NCBI RefSeq assembly: GCF_903819335.1
Contig: NZ_CAIJDE010000049.1
Span: 145,509 to 209,508, forward strand
Reading direction: 5' to 3'
Length of the DNA stretch: 64,000 nt
From: Flavobacterium panici
GTDB taxonomy: Bacteria; Bacteroidota; Bacteroidia; Flavobacteriales; Flavobacteriaceae
Positions 34,257 to 42,922 of the stretch are shown piece after piece. The notes beneath the pieces were generated by a model, which was given only the letters and a program-made list of their open reading frames with translations, searched no databases and was not told the DNA's origin. The translations under genes and the position numbers were made by a program. Numbering within the stretch: the stretch's first letter is position 1; each line of letters opens with the position of its first letter.

Positions 34257-35435
34257 CTACTTTTTCACAGAAAACTGATAATAAGAAACCGTATGATATT
34301 TTTCTCCCACTTTCAAAACAATCGGGGCAAATTTTGGCTGATTTGGTGCGTCTGGGAAATGTTGTGTTTCTAGAGCAAAAGCTGTTCTGAAATCATCTTT
34401 TGAACCTGATTTAAACGTGTTTTTTGACTGCATGAAATTACCGCTGTAAAACTGTAATCCCGGTTCTTCTGTAAAAATATCCATTGTAATTCCAGATTTA
34501 TCTCCGGAAATTGTTGCCGCGTGATTCAGTCCGTTTTTCTTAGTTCCGTTTAAAACGTAATTATGATCGTATCCTTTTCCGAATTTCAACTGCTCATCTT
34601 TGGTTTCGATTCTTTCGCCAATTGTATGTTTTGAAGTAAAATCAAAAACAGTATTTTTTACGGGTTTTAATTCTCCACTCGGAATCAAACCTTCATCAAC
34701 CGGCGTGAATTCGTTAGCATAAATCTGTAATTCATGATTTAAGATTGTGCCGCTTCCTTCTCCGTTTAAATTAAAAAAGGCATGATTTGTTAAATTAACT
34801 AAAGTTGTTTTATCTGTTGTCGCTTCGTATTCCATTTTTACCGAATTATCATCCGTAATCGTATACGTTACTTTTACAGTTAAATTCCCAGGAAAACCTT
34901 GTTCTCCATCTGGCGAAACGTAAGTAAAAACCAAAGTGTTTTCGTTTTCTTTTTCGGCATTCCAAACTACATCCTGAAAACCTTTTATACCGCCGTGTAA
35001 AGCATTTTTTCCATTATTTAACGGAACTTGATATTGTTTTCCTTCTAAAGTAAATTTTCCTTTTCCAATTCGGTTTCCAACTCTTCCGATTGTTGCTCCA
35101 AAATAAGGTTCTGTTGAGGTTTTAAATCCTTTTGCACTGTTCATTCCAACCACAACATCGGTTGGTTTTCCGTTTTTATCATTAACCCAAAGTCCTATTA
35201 ATCTTCCGCCGTAATTGGTAAAAGCGGCTTTGATTCCTTTATTTTCTATCCAGTATAAATTGACTTTTTTACCTTCGATTATGGTATCGAAATTTTTAGT
35301 TTCTAAAACGGTTTTTACTGAATCTGATTTTATTTCGGTAGTTTCAGTTGAAGTTGTATTTTCTTTTTTATTGTCTTTGCAATTAAACTGAAAAAGTGCC
35401 AGTAAAACAACCGCAGCGATTTGAATATTTTTCAT
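34257..35435 (-). CDS. galM: Aldose 1-epimerase (mutarotase) lipoprotein
   Basis: The 392-residue protein has a lipoprotein signal (MKNIQIAAVVLLALFQFNC, Cys19) and a 30-residue linker, then a full galactose mutarotase fold. Key blocks are the NNGKNALHGGIKGF sugar-site loop, LVNLTNHAFFNLNG with the catalytic His, and FALETQHFPDAPN with the catalytic Glu356. It interconverts alpha and beta anomers of aldoses, here in the periplasm, where it may speed removal or import of sugars freed by the neighbouring GH43 and GH2 enzymes. It lies 55 bases after a GH43 gene in the same direction. Its real substrate (galactose, arabinose, xylose or glucose) is not determined. Confidence 0.94.
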   Translation of the reverse strand: MKNIQIAAVVLLALFQFNCKDNKKENTTSTETTEIKSDSVKTVLETKNFDTIIEGKKVNLYWIENKGIKAAFTNYGGRLIGLWVNDKNGKPTDVVVGMNSAKGFKTSTEPYFGATIGRVGNRIGKGKFTLEGKQYQVPLNNGKNALHGGIKGFQDVVWNAEKENENTLVFTYVSPDGEQGFPGNLTVKVTYTITDDNSVKMEYEATTDKTTLVNLTNHAFFNLNGEGSGTILNHELQIYANEFTPVDEGLIPSGELKPVKNTVFDFTSKHTIGERIETKDEQLKFGKGYDHNYVLNGTKKNGLNHAATISGDKSGITMDIFTEEPGLQFYSGNFMQSKNTFKSGSKDDFRTAFALETQHFPDAPNQPKFAPIVLKVGEKYHTVSYYQFSVKK

Positions 35436-35490
35436 TTTTATGTCATTGCGAGGAAAAAGTAATATTATCCTCTGGTTAGTTTTTATAGTT

Positions 35491-36513
35491 TTATTTTGAT
35501 GGAATTGCTAATCTAGTTTGTTCACTTACAGGTTCGCCCAAAACCAGAAATCCGTTTGCATCCCAATCTATTTTCTGCATTCTTGGTGATCTTTTGTTTC
35601 CGCAGCCTTCACCCGGATTTGAATTCGCATGGTATAAAATCCAGTCTTCTTTTCCGTCAGGAGATTTAAAGAAAGAATTATGTCCCGGTGCGTAAACTTT
35701 ATTTTTATCTGATTGTTTGAAAATTGGTTCAGGAGATTTTTTCCATGCCGATGCCTCTAATAAATTATCTCCGCCATTAAAAGTTAATAATCCCAAAGAA
35801 TAAAAATCTGTCCAGCATCCGCTTGCTGAAAACACGATGAAAATTTTACCGTTTCTTTCTAAAAACTGCGGGCCTTCGTTTACATTTACCTGCGCCGGAT
35901 TCACGTCATCATGCAATGCTCCGTGCGTTTCCCAGTCATTTGTTGGCGATGAAATCATAACACGGTCGCCGTCAATTTCAAGCGGATTTTTCATTTTAGC
36001 GATGTAAATATTCTGCTGTCCGTTGGTGTCGCCTTCCCAGCCAGCCCAAATCATATAAAGCTGTTTTTTATATTCAAAAACGTTTCCGTCAATGGCCCAT
36101 TTGTCTGTTTTGGCAGCAATTTTTCCTTTAAATTCAAAATTCCCTTTAAACGGATCTGATGATTTATTTTCTAAAACATACATTCTGTGGTTGTTGTTAT
36201 CACCATTATCTGCAGCAAAATAACAGTACCATTTTCCGTTTATAATATGAAACTCCGGTGCCCAGATCTCTGCTGAATAATTTGTGTTTTTAGGTGGTGT
36301 CCAAATCACTTTGCTTTCAGCATTTTTGATATCGGATAAATCTTTTGTTTTCCACAAAACCAAACGATTTCCAAGTGTATTGGTATAGTAATAATAGCCT
36401 TTGTAATACGTGCTGTACGGGTCTGCTCCCGCTGGCAGAATGGGATTTGTGAATGTTTTTTGCTGGGCAAAACTCATTGTTGTGAGCAGAAAAAGAATTA
36501 GGTATTTTTTCAT
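35491..36513 (-). CDS. Exported GH43 glycosidase, probable arabinofuranosidase or xylosidase
   Basis: The 340-residue protein has a signal peptide (MKKYLILFLLTTMSFAQQ). The catalytic triad fits GH43: Asp31 in ILPAGADPYS, Asp142 in WAIDGNVFEY and Glu213 in NVNEGPQFLE. The blocks WAPEFHIINGKWYCYFAADNG, APGHNSFFKSPDGKEDWILYHA and RSPRMQKIDWDANG resemble subfamilies annotated as alpha-L-arabinofuranosidases. It has only the propeller, with no added CBM. It lies between GH2 and the epimerase. A type-1 hairpin fills the gap to the GH2 gene upstream. Confidence 0.92.
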   Translation of the reverse strand: MKKYLILFLLTTMSFAQQKTFTNPILPAGADPYSTYYKGYYYYTNTLGNRLVLWKTKDLSDIKNAESKVIWTPPKNTNYSAEIWAPEFHIINGKWYCYFAADNGDNNNHRMYVLENKSSDPFKGNFEFKGKIAAKTDKWAIDGNVFEYKKQLYMIWAGWEGDTNGQQNIYIAKMKNPLEIDGDRVMISSPTNDWETHGALHDDVNPAQVNVNEGPQFLERNGKIFIVFSASGCWTDFYSLGLLTFNGGDNLLEASAWKKSPEPIFKQSDKNKVYAPGHNSFFKSPDGKEDWILYHANSNPGEGCGNKRSPRMQKIDWDANGFLVLGEPVSEQTRLAIPSK

Positions 36514-36572
36514 TTTAGTTTTTTTATTGTTGGGCGTGGTTTTTTAAACATATATTTTCTTCTGTCTCAATC

Positions 36573-36676
36573 TTGTCATCTCGACGAAGGAGAGATCTCC
36601 GCAAGTAGCTCCGCATATAGAATCGCCAATCTTTGTAGAGTTTCTTGTGGAGATCTCTCCTTCGTCGAGATGACAA
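36573..36676. repeat. Type-1 palindromic repeat, copy 6 (covariant)
   Basis: The left arm is TTGTCATCTCGACGAAGGAG and the right arm is its complement. Compared with the other copies, two positions (ATTTCG to ATCTCG and GAAATC to GAGATC) are changed in both arms, so pairing is preserved. The loop side has CAATCTTTGTAGAG. It starts 31 bases past the GH2 stop. Confidence 0.9.
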
Positions 36677-36707
36677 ACTATGAGAACTATATGTCAAAAA
36701 TCACTAT

Positions 36708-38519
36708 TTAATGATTCAAAGCATTAATAACTTCAGTATTAATTTGATTTACAGCTTTAAAATCCATTTTATCTACTTTTCTGTCGTAGGTCATGAAACC
36801 ATTTACTTCGCCTTCAACATCGGTTGTCTGCGTGTAAACTGCTGCCGAAAATCCTGTTTTTACTAAGCTTTTAAGGATTTGAGCGTACTTTACATATTCG
36901 GCAGTAACTTCTGCTTCGTTTTTAAATTTCACATAACCCCAATTGTCATTTGCTCTCCATAAATGTCCTTCTAACGGAAGACCAATTCCACCGTATTCAC
37001 CTAAAACAGTAACTCTTCTTGCATCATACAAATACAATTCCGGAGCTGGATATTTGTGTAAATCTAAAATATCGCCCGTTTGAAAATGATTTCCTCCGCT
37101 TGAAGAATTTATTAAACGACTTGGATCATGATTTTTAGTCCATTCTGTAATTTCTACGGTTTTGAATTGTCCCCAGGCTTCATTAAAAGGAACCCAAACT
37201 ACAATACTTGGATAGGAATACAAATGATCCATAATTTCCTTCCATTCTTTTTTATAGATTTCTTGTGATTTTGGAGTACGCTGTAATTCTGTTCCTTCAA
37301 AATACTTTTTATCTTGCCAAATCGGTTGTTCATCACCGCTTGGCATATCCTGCCAAACTAAAATTCCTAACTGATCGCAATGCGTGTACCAGCGTTCTGG
37401 TTCTACTTTCACATGTTTACGAATCATATTAAAACCTAATTCTTTAGTTTTAATAATATCGTATTTTAAAGCTTCGTCAGTTGGTGCAGTATACAATCCT
37501 TCTGGCCACCAACCTTGATCTAAAGGCCCTAATTGAAAATAATCTTTATTATTTAACTGCATTCTCATGATTCCGTTTTCATCTCTTTTTGATGAAATTT
37601 TTCGCATCGCAAAGTAACTTTTCACTTCATCAACGACTTTATTTTTACTGATTAAACGGATTTTTGTCTGATACAAAAACGGACTTTCCGGCGACCATAA
37701 TTTTGGAGAATTTAAAACAATATCATTGCTTTCGCCAACAATAGCTTTTTCTTTTGCGATTTCTTTTCCTCCGTCAAAAACAGAAATTTCAATTAAATCT
37801 CCTTTTTCTGCTCCGTTTACATCGGCTTTAATGCTGATTGTATTTTGATCGATGTTTGGTGTTGTTTTTAATTCTGAAATGTTTTTAGTATTTACAGGTT
37901 CAATCCAAACCGTCTGCCAGATTCCGGTAACGGGCGTGTACCAAATTCCTTCGGGATTTTTGACTTGTTTTCCTCTTGGCTGAGGTCCGTCGTTTGATGG
38001 ATCCCAAACTTTTACAACCAGTTTTTGAGCTTTTCCTTTTTGGATAAAAGGTGTAATATCAAATGAAAATGGTGTGTAACCGCCAGTATGTGAACCCACT
38101 TTTATGTCATTAATAAAAACTTCTGTTTTCCAGTCTACAGCGCCAAAATGCAGCAGAATATTTTTTCCATTCCAATTTGATTCAATTGAAAAATTGGTTT
38201 CATACCAAAGTTCGTTTTTTGCTCCAACTTCTTTCATTACGCCAGACAAACTCGATTCAGCCGCAAACGGAACCAAAATTTGCCCGTCATATTTTGAAGG
38301 CGCTGTTTTGCCAAATTCCTGAATGGAATAATTCCATAATCCATTCAGATTTTTCCATTGGCTACGCTCCATAATCGGACGGGGATATTCTGGTAAAGTT
38401 TTGTTCGGATCAACCTGAGCTGCCCATTTTGTTTTGATTTTATCGCCTTGCGGTTTCCATTGTGCATGAACCAGACAGCTTAAAAAAAGCGCCACCAGAA
38501 CTGTAGTTTTCTTATTCAT
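36708..38519 (-). CDS. Exported GH2 beta-glycosidase, short form
   Basis: The 603-residue protein has a signal peptide (MNKKTTVLVALFLSCLVHAQ). It has the jelly-roll sugar-binding domain, an immunoglobulin-like domain and the barrel, without the C-terminal domains of LacZ. The acid/base is Glu447 in VWVPFNEAWGQ and the nucleophile is Glu508 in VTVLGEYGG. The blocks NLNGLWNYSI and GIWYTPVTGIWQTVWIEP are typical of compact Bacteroidota GH2 enzymes. These include beta-galactosidases, beta-glucuronidases and alpha-L-arabinopyranosidases, so specificity stays open. A terminator-like hairpin and a dyad repeat fill the gap before it, and a type-1 hairpin follows the stop. Confidence 0.9.
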   Translation of the reverse strand: MNKKTTVLVALFLSCLVHAQWKPQGDKIKTKWAAQVDPNKTLPEYPRPIMERSQWKNLNGLWNYSIQEFGKTAPSKYDGQILVPFAAESSLSGVMKEVGAKNELWYETNFSIESNWNGKNILLHFGAVDWKTEVFINDIKVGSHTGGYTPFSFDITPFIQKGKAQKLVVKVWDPSNDGPQPRGKQVKNPEGIWYTPVTGIWQTVWIEPVNTKNISELKTTPNIDQNTISIKADVNGAEKGDLIEISVFDGGKEIAKEKAIVGESNDIVLNSPKLWSPESPFLYQTKIRLISKNKVVDEVKSYFAMRKISSKRDENGIMRMQLNNKDYFQLGPLDQGWWPEGLYTAPTDEALKYDIIKTKELGFNMIRKHVKVEPERWYTHCDQLGILVWQDMPSGDEQPIWQDKKYFEGTELQRTPKSQEIYKKEWKEIMDHLYSYPSIVVWVPFNEAWGQFKTVEITEWTKNHDPSRLINSSSGGNHFQTGDILDLHKYPAPELYLYDARRVTVLGEYGGIGLPLEGHLWRANDNWGYVKFKNEAEVTAEYVKYAQILKSLVKTGFSAAVYTQTTDVEGEVNGFMTYDRKVDKMDFKAVNQINTEVINALNH

Positions 38520-38576
38520 TTTATATTGTTTTACGCAATAATTTCCTCGATTATTACTGTTTCTTATTTACTAAAT

Positions 38577-38612
38577 AAATTACCAGACCATATCCACATA
38601 GTCTGGTAATTT
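38577..38612 (-). terminator. Hairpin between the GH43-like and GH2 genes
   Basis: Arms AAATTACCAGAC and GTCTGGTAATTT form a 12-bp perfect stem with a 12-base loop. It lies about 58 bases before the GH2 start. Read on the minus strand it is not followed by a clean T-run, so it is more likely a processing or attenuation hairpin than a full terminator. Confidence 0.5.
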
Positions 38613-38642
38613 CAAACACTAACTTTACTAACCAATTTTTTA

Positions 38643-38787
38643 GTTATGAGTTATTAATTATGAATTATGAGTTGGTTTAAGTGTGATTATAATTTATTTC
38701 CGATAAAATAATCTCTGTTTCGTATTAACTCAAAAAACACTAACAAACGCCTAATTCCAAACTCATAATTCATAACTTATAACTCAT
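38643..38787. repeat. Inverted repeat abutting the GH43-like stop codon
   Basis: Left arm (38646-38673) ATGAGTTATTAATTATGAAT... and right arm (38760-38787) match as complements at about 26 of 28 positions. The right arm runs into the TGA stop of the GH43-like gene. The arms are built from repeats of AATTATGA / CATAACTTATA. Confidence 0.8.
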
Positions 38788-39827
38788 CATTTATTTTTAG
38801 TGATGCCAAATTTCTTCACTAAACTGTCGTATTCATTTTTAGAGATTGTAACCATGCAGCCGTGGCGTACTTTTTCTGGGAAGCTGTATTTATCCCAATC
38901 AGAGAAAAAAGTGTAGCCTGAGGCCTGAAACCATGGCCCGTTTAAATTATCTGCGATGGATAATCCGTATGAAACGCCCGGATATTGTTCGTAATACATA
39001 TACCATATTTTATCATCTGGAGAAGGAATTAACATTGGTGCTTCTCTAAAGTTTGGACTAATCGATTGTTGGGGCAAAGAATAAGGTCCTAAAAGAGATT
39101 TTGATTTTGCAATTCGGATGGTTTTTCCGGTTGTCCAATACAATGTTGGATACGTTTCATCTTTAATTACAGCGTAATAAGAATCGCCGACTTTACGAAT
39201 AAAAACATCAATAGTTCCCATATCCCAATCGAATAAACGTTTTGGTGTTCCTTCAAAAGTTTTTAAATCTTTAGACAAAACATACAACGTTCGCTGACTT
39301 GCCCAATAACGTTCACCATCTTCTTTTGTCCCTTCAAGATGCGGCGTGTGCCAAGTCATAATAAACTTTTCAGAATCTTTGTCGTAGTATAATTTTGGAG
39401 CGCCAATTCGCTGTAAAGCGTTTGAATAATCAGGCGTGCTTTTTAAATCGGGCGTGTAATCGGAGTGTTTTTTCCAAGTAATTAAATCATCTGAAACCCA
39501 GATGTTGATGCTTTTTGCGTCATCGCCTGTATTTCCTGCGATGTAATATTTTCCGTCCGGGCCTTTGCAGATATCGGGATGTCCTTTGTATTCTTCAAAA
39601 ACTCGTTTTCCGTTGTTGAGGTTTTCCCAATGCAAACCGTCCAAACTTACAGAATAGTATAACCTGCCGTAATCGTTGTGCGTCATGTGCGCAAAAAGAT
39701 AGGCTTCGTTTTTTGGTTTTTCGCTTCCTTTTACTTGTCCCGGCGGGTCTGGTTGTTGTGCTTTCGCAGAAATTCCAGTCAGAATTACCAGCAGAAAAAA
39801 GAGCTGTTTTATTGTGTATTTTTTCAT
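38787..39827 (-). CDS. Exported GH43-like five-bladed propeller protein of unclear activity
   Basis: The 346-residue protein has a signal peptide (MKKYTIKQLFFLLVILTGISAKAQ). It has repeated blade motifs of the GH43/GH32 superfamily (GRLYYSVSLDGLHWENL, INIWVSDDLITWKKHSDY, IRIAKSKSLLGPYSLP, GLSIADNLNGPWFQA). The usual GH43 'ADP' base motif at the start is missing; the nearest acids are in THNDYGRLYYS, GTIDVFIRKVG and FREAPMLIPSP. It may be a divergent hydrolase, a lyase-like enzyme, or a binding protein built on this fold. It sits between the clan-A glycanase and GH2 in the region 3 locus, with repeats on both sides. Confidence 0.75.
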   Translation of the reverse strand: MKKYTIKQLFFLLVILTGISAKAQQPDPPGQVKGSEKPKNEAYLFAHMTHNDYGRLYYSVSLDGLHWENLNNGKRVFEEYKGHPDICKGPDGKYYIAGNTGDDAKSINIWVSDDLITWKKHSDYTPDLKSTPDYSNALQRIGAPKLYYDKDSEKFIMTWHTPHLEGTKEDGERYWASQRTLYVLSKDLKTFEGTPKRLFDWDMGTIDVFIRKVGDSYYAVIKDETYPTLYWTTGKTIRIAKSKSLLGPYSLPQQSISPNFREAPMLIPSPDDKIWYMYYEQYPGVSYGLSIADNLNGPWFQASGYTFFSDWDKYSFPEKVRHGCMVTISKNEYDSLVKKFGITKNK

Positions 39828-39847
39828 GTTGCTAAAAGATTAAAATG

Positions 39848-40120
39848 TTTTTTTGCCACGAATTCCACTAATTTTCACTAATTATTTTCTTGCCACAGAT
39901 TTCACAGATTAAAAGGATTTTTAACACATAGGAACATAGTTTTTCTTTGTCTATAAAAGGCGTTTCACTAATTAAAATGGACATAGCTATGTGTGAAAGC
40001 TTGCTTTTTTTATAATCTCAAAAAAGAAACAATAAATCTATGTTTCTATGTGTTTAATTTTTTCGCCACAGATCTTAATCTTTTTAATCTGTGAAATCTG
40101 TGAAATCTGTGGCAAAAAAA
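39848..40120. repeat. GCCACAGATT palindromic element with a type-2 repeat nested inside
   Basis: Outer ends are TTTTGCCACGAATT...TTGCCACAGATTTCACAG at 39851-39909 and CTGTGAAATCTGTGGCAAAA ending at 40117. Within it, type-2 copy C (39921-40056) has ends AACACATAGGAACATAG and CTATGTTTCTATGTGTT. It reaches to 4 bases from the glycanase stop. A related element without the insert is at 53507-53720. Confidence 0.85.
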
Positions 40121-40124
40121 ATCT

Positions 40125-41297
40125 CTACTTCTTATTCGCCTCAGATGTCATCTTTTTGATTAAATCTGTTTCGGCTTTTATATATGGGGTTCCGTCTGTG
40201 TGTAATACTTCGTGAAACCAAACTTTTGGTTCTGCGTTGTATGTTTTTGTCCAGCTGTCCCAAGCGTATTTGGTTTGTGTTTTTCCATCTACAAATCCCC
40301 AGTTGATCATTCCAACATTGTATTTTCTCGCGATTGGTAAAAAGCCTTCGAATGTGCTTCCGTTTGGTCTTGCCATATATTCTGTACATAATAAAGGTTT
40401 TCCGTAACGCTGTAACTGTTTAATTACTTTTTCGAAATCCTGAGGTGTGTTATAATTATGGAAAGAAACAATATCCGATTGTTCGATCTGCATTTTGTGC
40501 ATTGGTTTCATTTTGGCTTCGTCGCTCCAGTCTCCAACCCAAACTCCAGAAGTTAACGGCTGTGATGGATTGCTTTCTCTTGCCCAAACAAAAACATTTT
40601 TTAAAAGCGGAAGGATTAAATCGACTTTGTTTTTGATTTCGATTTTTTCGTAAGAAGGACCTGTCATGTTATCTGGTTCGTTCCAAACATCCCAGCCTAA
40701 AATACGTTTGTCATCTTTAAAATGAGCAACGGTTTGTTTTACATATTTCTCTAAACGAGGATATTGTGTTTTATCCTGCAATACTTTTTGCCCCGGACTC
40801 TGTACCCAGCCTGAGTTGTGCGTGTGCGGTTTTGGAGCACGTTGTTTTCCTAAAGCAGGAAACGGATCCCAGCAGGAATCAAATAAAACAAAAAGTATTT
40901 TAATATGATGCTTATCTGCAATTTCTAAAAATTGATCCATGCGTTTGTAAAATCCTTCTGCATCTTGCTGGTGCAATAAATCATGCAGGTAAACACGCAT
41001 TACATTCATGCCTAAATTTTCTGCCCAACCCAGTTCCTGATCAATTCTTTTTGGATCAAAAGTATCTTCCTGCCACATCTCTAATTGGTTTATAGCTGTG
41101 CTAGGATAATAATTTGAACCTACTAACCAAGGCTGTTCTGCATACCATTTATTGGCTTGATCTTTTGTCCAGATTTCTCTTTTTTCAACTGCAGCAGTTT
41201 CGTTTTTATTTTCTTCAGTAGTATTCTTTTTGTTGTTGCAGCTTAGCAATACTAATCCTGCCAACATAAATGTCAGAGACAATTTTACTTTTCTCAT
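40125..41297 (-). CDS. Clan-A (GH5-like) glycanase lipoprotein
   Basis: The start used is the ATG at 41295-41297 (MRKVKLSLTFMLAGLVLLSC), which gives a lipoprotein signal with Cys20; an upstream in-frame start at 41321 adds eight residues without purpose. The 390-residue protein has a (beta/alpha)8 barrel with the clan-A pair Glu207 in GWDVWNEPDN (acid/base) and Glu306 in PLLCTEYMAR (nucleophile). The blocks GSNYYPSTAINQLEMWQ, MNVMRVYLHDLLH and ILFVLFDSCWDPFP match Bacteroidota proteins usually labelled '1,4-beta-xylanase' or 'cellulase family'. It could be an endo-enzyme at the cell surface that starts degradation for the SusCD pair upstream. A stable hairpin separates it from susD. The true substrate is not established. 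Confidence 0.85.
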   Translation of the reverse strand: MRKVKLSLTFMLAGLVLLSCNNKKNTTEENKNETAAVEKREIWTKDQANKWYAEQPWLVGSNYYPSTAINQLEMWQEDTFDPKRIDQELGWAENLGMNVMRVYLHDLLHQQDAEGFYKRMDQFLEIADKHHIKILFVLFDSCWDPFPALGKQRAPKPHTHNSGWVQSPGQKVLQDKTQYPRLEKYVKQTVAHFKDDKRILGWDVWNEPDNMTGPSYEKIEIKNKVDLILPLLKNVFVWARESNPSQPLTSGVWVGDWSDEAKMKPMHKMQIEQSDIVSFHNYNTPQDFEKVIKQLQRYGKPLLCTEYMARPNGSTFEGFLPIARKYNVGMINWGFVDGKTQTKYAWDSWTKTYNAEPKVWFHEVLHTDGTPYIKAETDLIKKMTSEANKK

Positions 41298-41335
41298 TAT
41301 AAATTTTGTTATTATGAACAATCGTTCTTTATGAT

Positions 41336-41367
41336 AAGGGAATCAGACAAATGCATCTGATTCCCTT
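41336..41367 (-). terminator. Hairpin after susD of region 3
   Basis: Arms AAGGGAATCAGA and TCTGATTCCCTT form a 12-bp perfect stem with an eight-base loop, 14 bases after the susD stop and about 40 bases before the glycanase start. It has a T-run only on its 5' side in the minus direction. It probably marks an mRNA 3' end or stabiliser, keeping susCD levels above those of downstream genes. Confidence 0.6.
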
Positions 41368-41381
41368 AAAAAAATTAGTTT

Positions 41382-42905
41382 TTAATATCCTGAATTTTGT
41401 TCCAGATTTGGATTATTATCTACATCACTTTGTGGAATTGGCATTCTATGATTTTTACCCACTTTGAAGTTTTTAAAATCCGGGTCACGAAGCGAAATTT
41501 TATCAACAGAAGCCTGAGTATCTAAATCTCCCCAGCGTTTTAAGTCTTCCCAACGCACGCTTTCTCCTGCTAATTCTAAAACTCTCTCTGTTTTTAAACG
41601 TTCTAAGAATTTATCATGATCGTTTCCTATTTCAGGATGAGCAACTGCTAAAGTGTTCATGTTTACACGGGCTCTTACTAAATCAACATATTGATAAGCT
41701 TGTGCTGTATTTCCTGTTTCGTTCAAAACTTCGGCATAGCGCAGTAAAATATCAGCATAACGAACTAATCTGTAATTTACCTGGCTGTAATAATCTTCAT
41801 TATTTCTGTAATAATCACGGCTTCCTTTTCTAAACCAGGCTTCATTATTGTTCCATTCCCAGTTTCTTCCGTAGGTTTTATCTCCAAAGTCAGCCAATAA
41901 TTCCGGATAGTATAAAGTCCATCTTAAACGGGTATCAAGATTACCATCTTTATTTTTTTCTTCTTTGAAAGCATTTACAAGCCATAAACGTGCTTGTCCG
42001 TCAGACCATCCAATTCCTCTTGGTGCAAAAAACTGACCACGGTTGCTGGAAACTGCAGCATTTGGATCTTCACCAGTTCCTCCTTTTCTTTGATCTCCAA
42101 ACTGAATTTCAAAAACAGATTCGCTGTTGTTTTCGTTTACATCTGTAAAATTATCTCTGTAATTAGTAACCAGACCATATCTTGCACCTGGCCCAGTAAT
42201 TAAATATTCCAGTGCTGTTTTCGCTTCTGGCCATTTGTGCTGCTGCATGTATAATTTTGCTAAAAATGCTTTTGCTGCTCCTTTATCTGGTCTTCCTGTT
42301 TGGTCAGATGGCCATTGCGATGGTAAATCCACAAAAGCTTCATTTAAATCTTTTTCAATCTGAGCCCAAATTTCAGTTACCTTTTTTTGTTGTGGTAAAT
42401 CTGCTGGTGTAGATGGATCTAAAACTAACGGAATATCTTCCCAGATTACTGCCGCATAGTAATAATGTAATGCTCTGAAAAATTTAGCCTGAGCAATGAT
42501 TTTCTTTTTATCATCTTCATTTTGAAATGTGATATTTGGAACATTTGCTAAAACCTGATTACATCTAAAAATGGCTTTGTACGTATCTCTCCATGTTACG
42601 GCATTTCCTTCCCAAAAATTATAATTGATATAATTGAATCGCGTCCAGTCTGCTAATTCTGTCCACGGGCTTACACTATACCCTTCATCAGAAGTCAAAT
42701 CTAAGCGGAAATACATCCATCTTGCCCAAAGACCATCTTTGTAAAACATAGCGTAAATTGAGTTTACACCAGCCTGAGCATCACTTTCAGTTTTCCAATA
42801 TTGGTCTACTGTAATATCATTTGGGCTGTTCAGGTCTAATTCACTTTCACAAGCTGTAAAAACAAGACCCAGAAAAGCTGCGGTTATTATGATTATTTTT
42901 TTCAT
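41382..42905 (-). CDS. susD: SusD/RagB-family glycan-binding outer-membrane lipoprotein
   Basis: The 507-residue protein has a lipoprotein signal (MKKIIIITAAFLGLVFTAC, Cys19). The TPR-like SusD fold is shown by SPNDITVDQYWKTESDAQAGVNSIYAMF, KFFRALHYYYAAVIWEDIPLVLDP, AKAFLAKLYMQQHKWPEAKTAL and the C-terminal RYADILLRYAEVLNETG and ERVLELAGESVRWEDLKRWG. It lies 17 bases after susC and works as the lid and substrate-capture partner of that receptor. Aromatic residues that contact sugar are probable but cannot be chosen by eye. A stable hairpin follows its stop. Confidence 0.96.
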   Translation of the reverse strand: MKKIIIITAAFLGLVFTACESELDLNSPNDITVDQYWKTESDAQAGVNSIYAMFYKDGLWARWMYFRLDLTSDEGYSVSPWTELADWTRFNYINYNFWEGNAVTWRDTYKAIFRCNQVLANVPNITFQNEDDKKKIIAQAKFFRALHYYYAAVIWEDIPLVLDPSTPADLPQQKKVTEIWAQIEKDLNEAFVDLPSQWPSDQTGRPDKGAAKAFLAKLYMQQHKWPEAKTALEYLITGPGARYGLVTNYRDNFTDVNENNSESVFEIQFGDQRKGGTGEDPNAAVSSNRGQFFAPRGIGWSDGQARLWLVNAFKEEKNKDGNLDTRLRWTLYYPELLADFGDKTYGRNWEWNNNEAWFRKGSRDYYRNNEDYYSQVNYRLVRYADILLRYAEVLNETGNTAQAYQYVDLVRARVNMNTLAVAHPEIGNDHDKFLERLKTERVLELAGESVRWEDLKRWGDLDTQASVDKISLRDPDFKNFKVGKNHRMPIPQSDVDNNPNLEQNSGY

Positions 42906-42922
42906 TATGCTATTTTTTTAAA

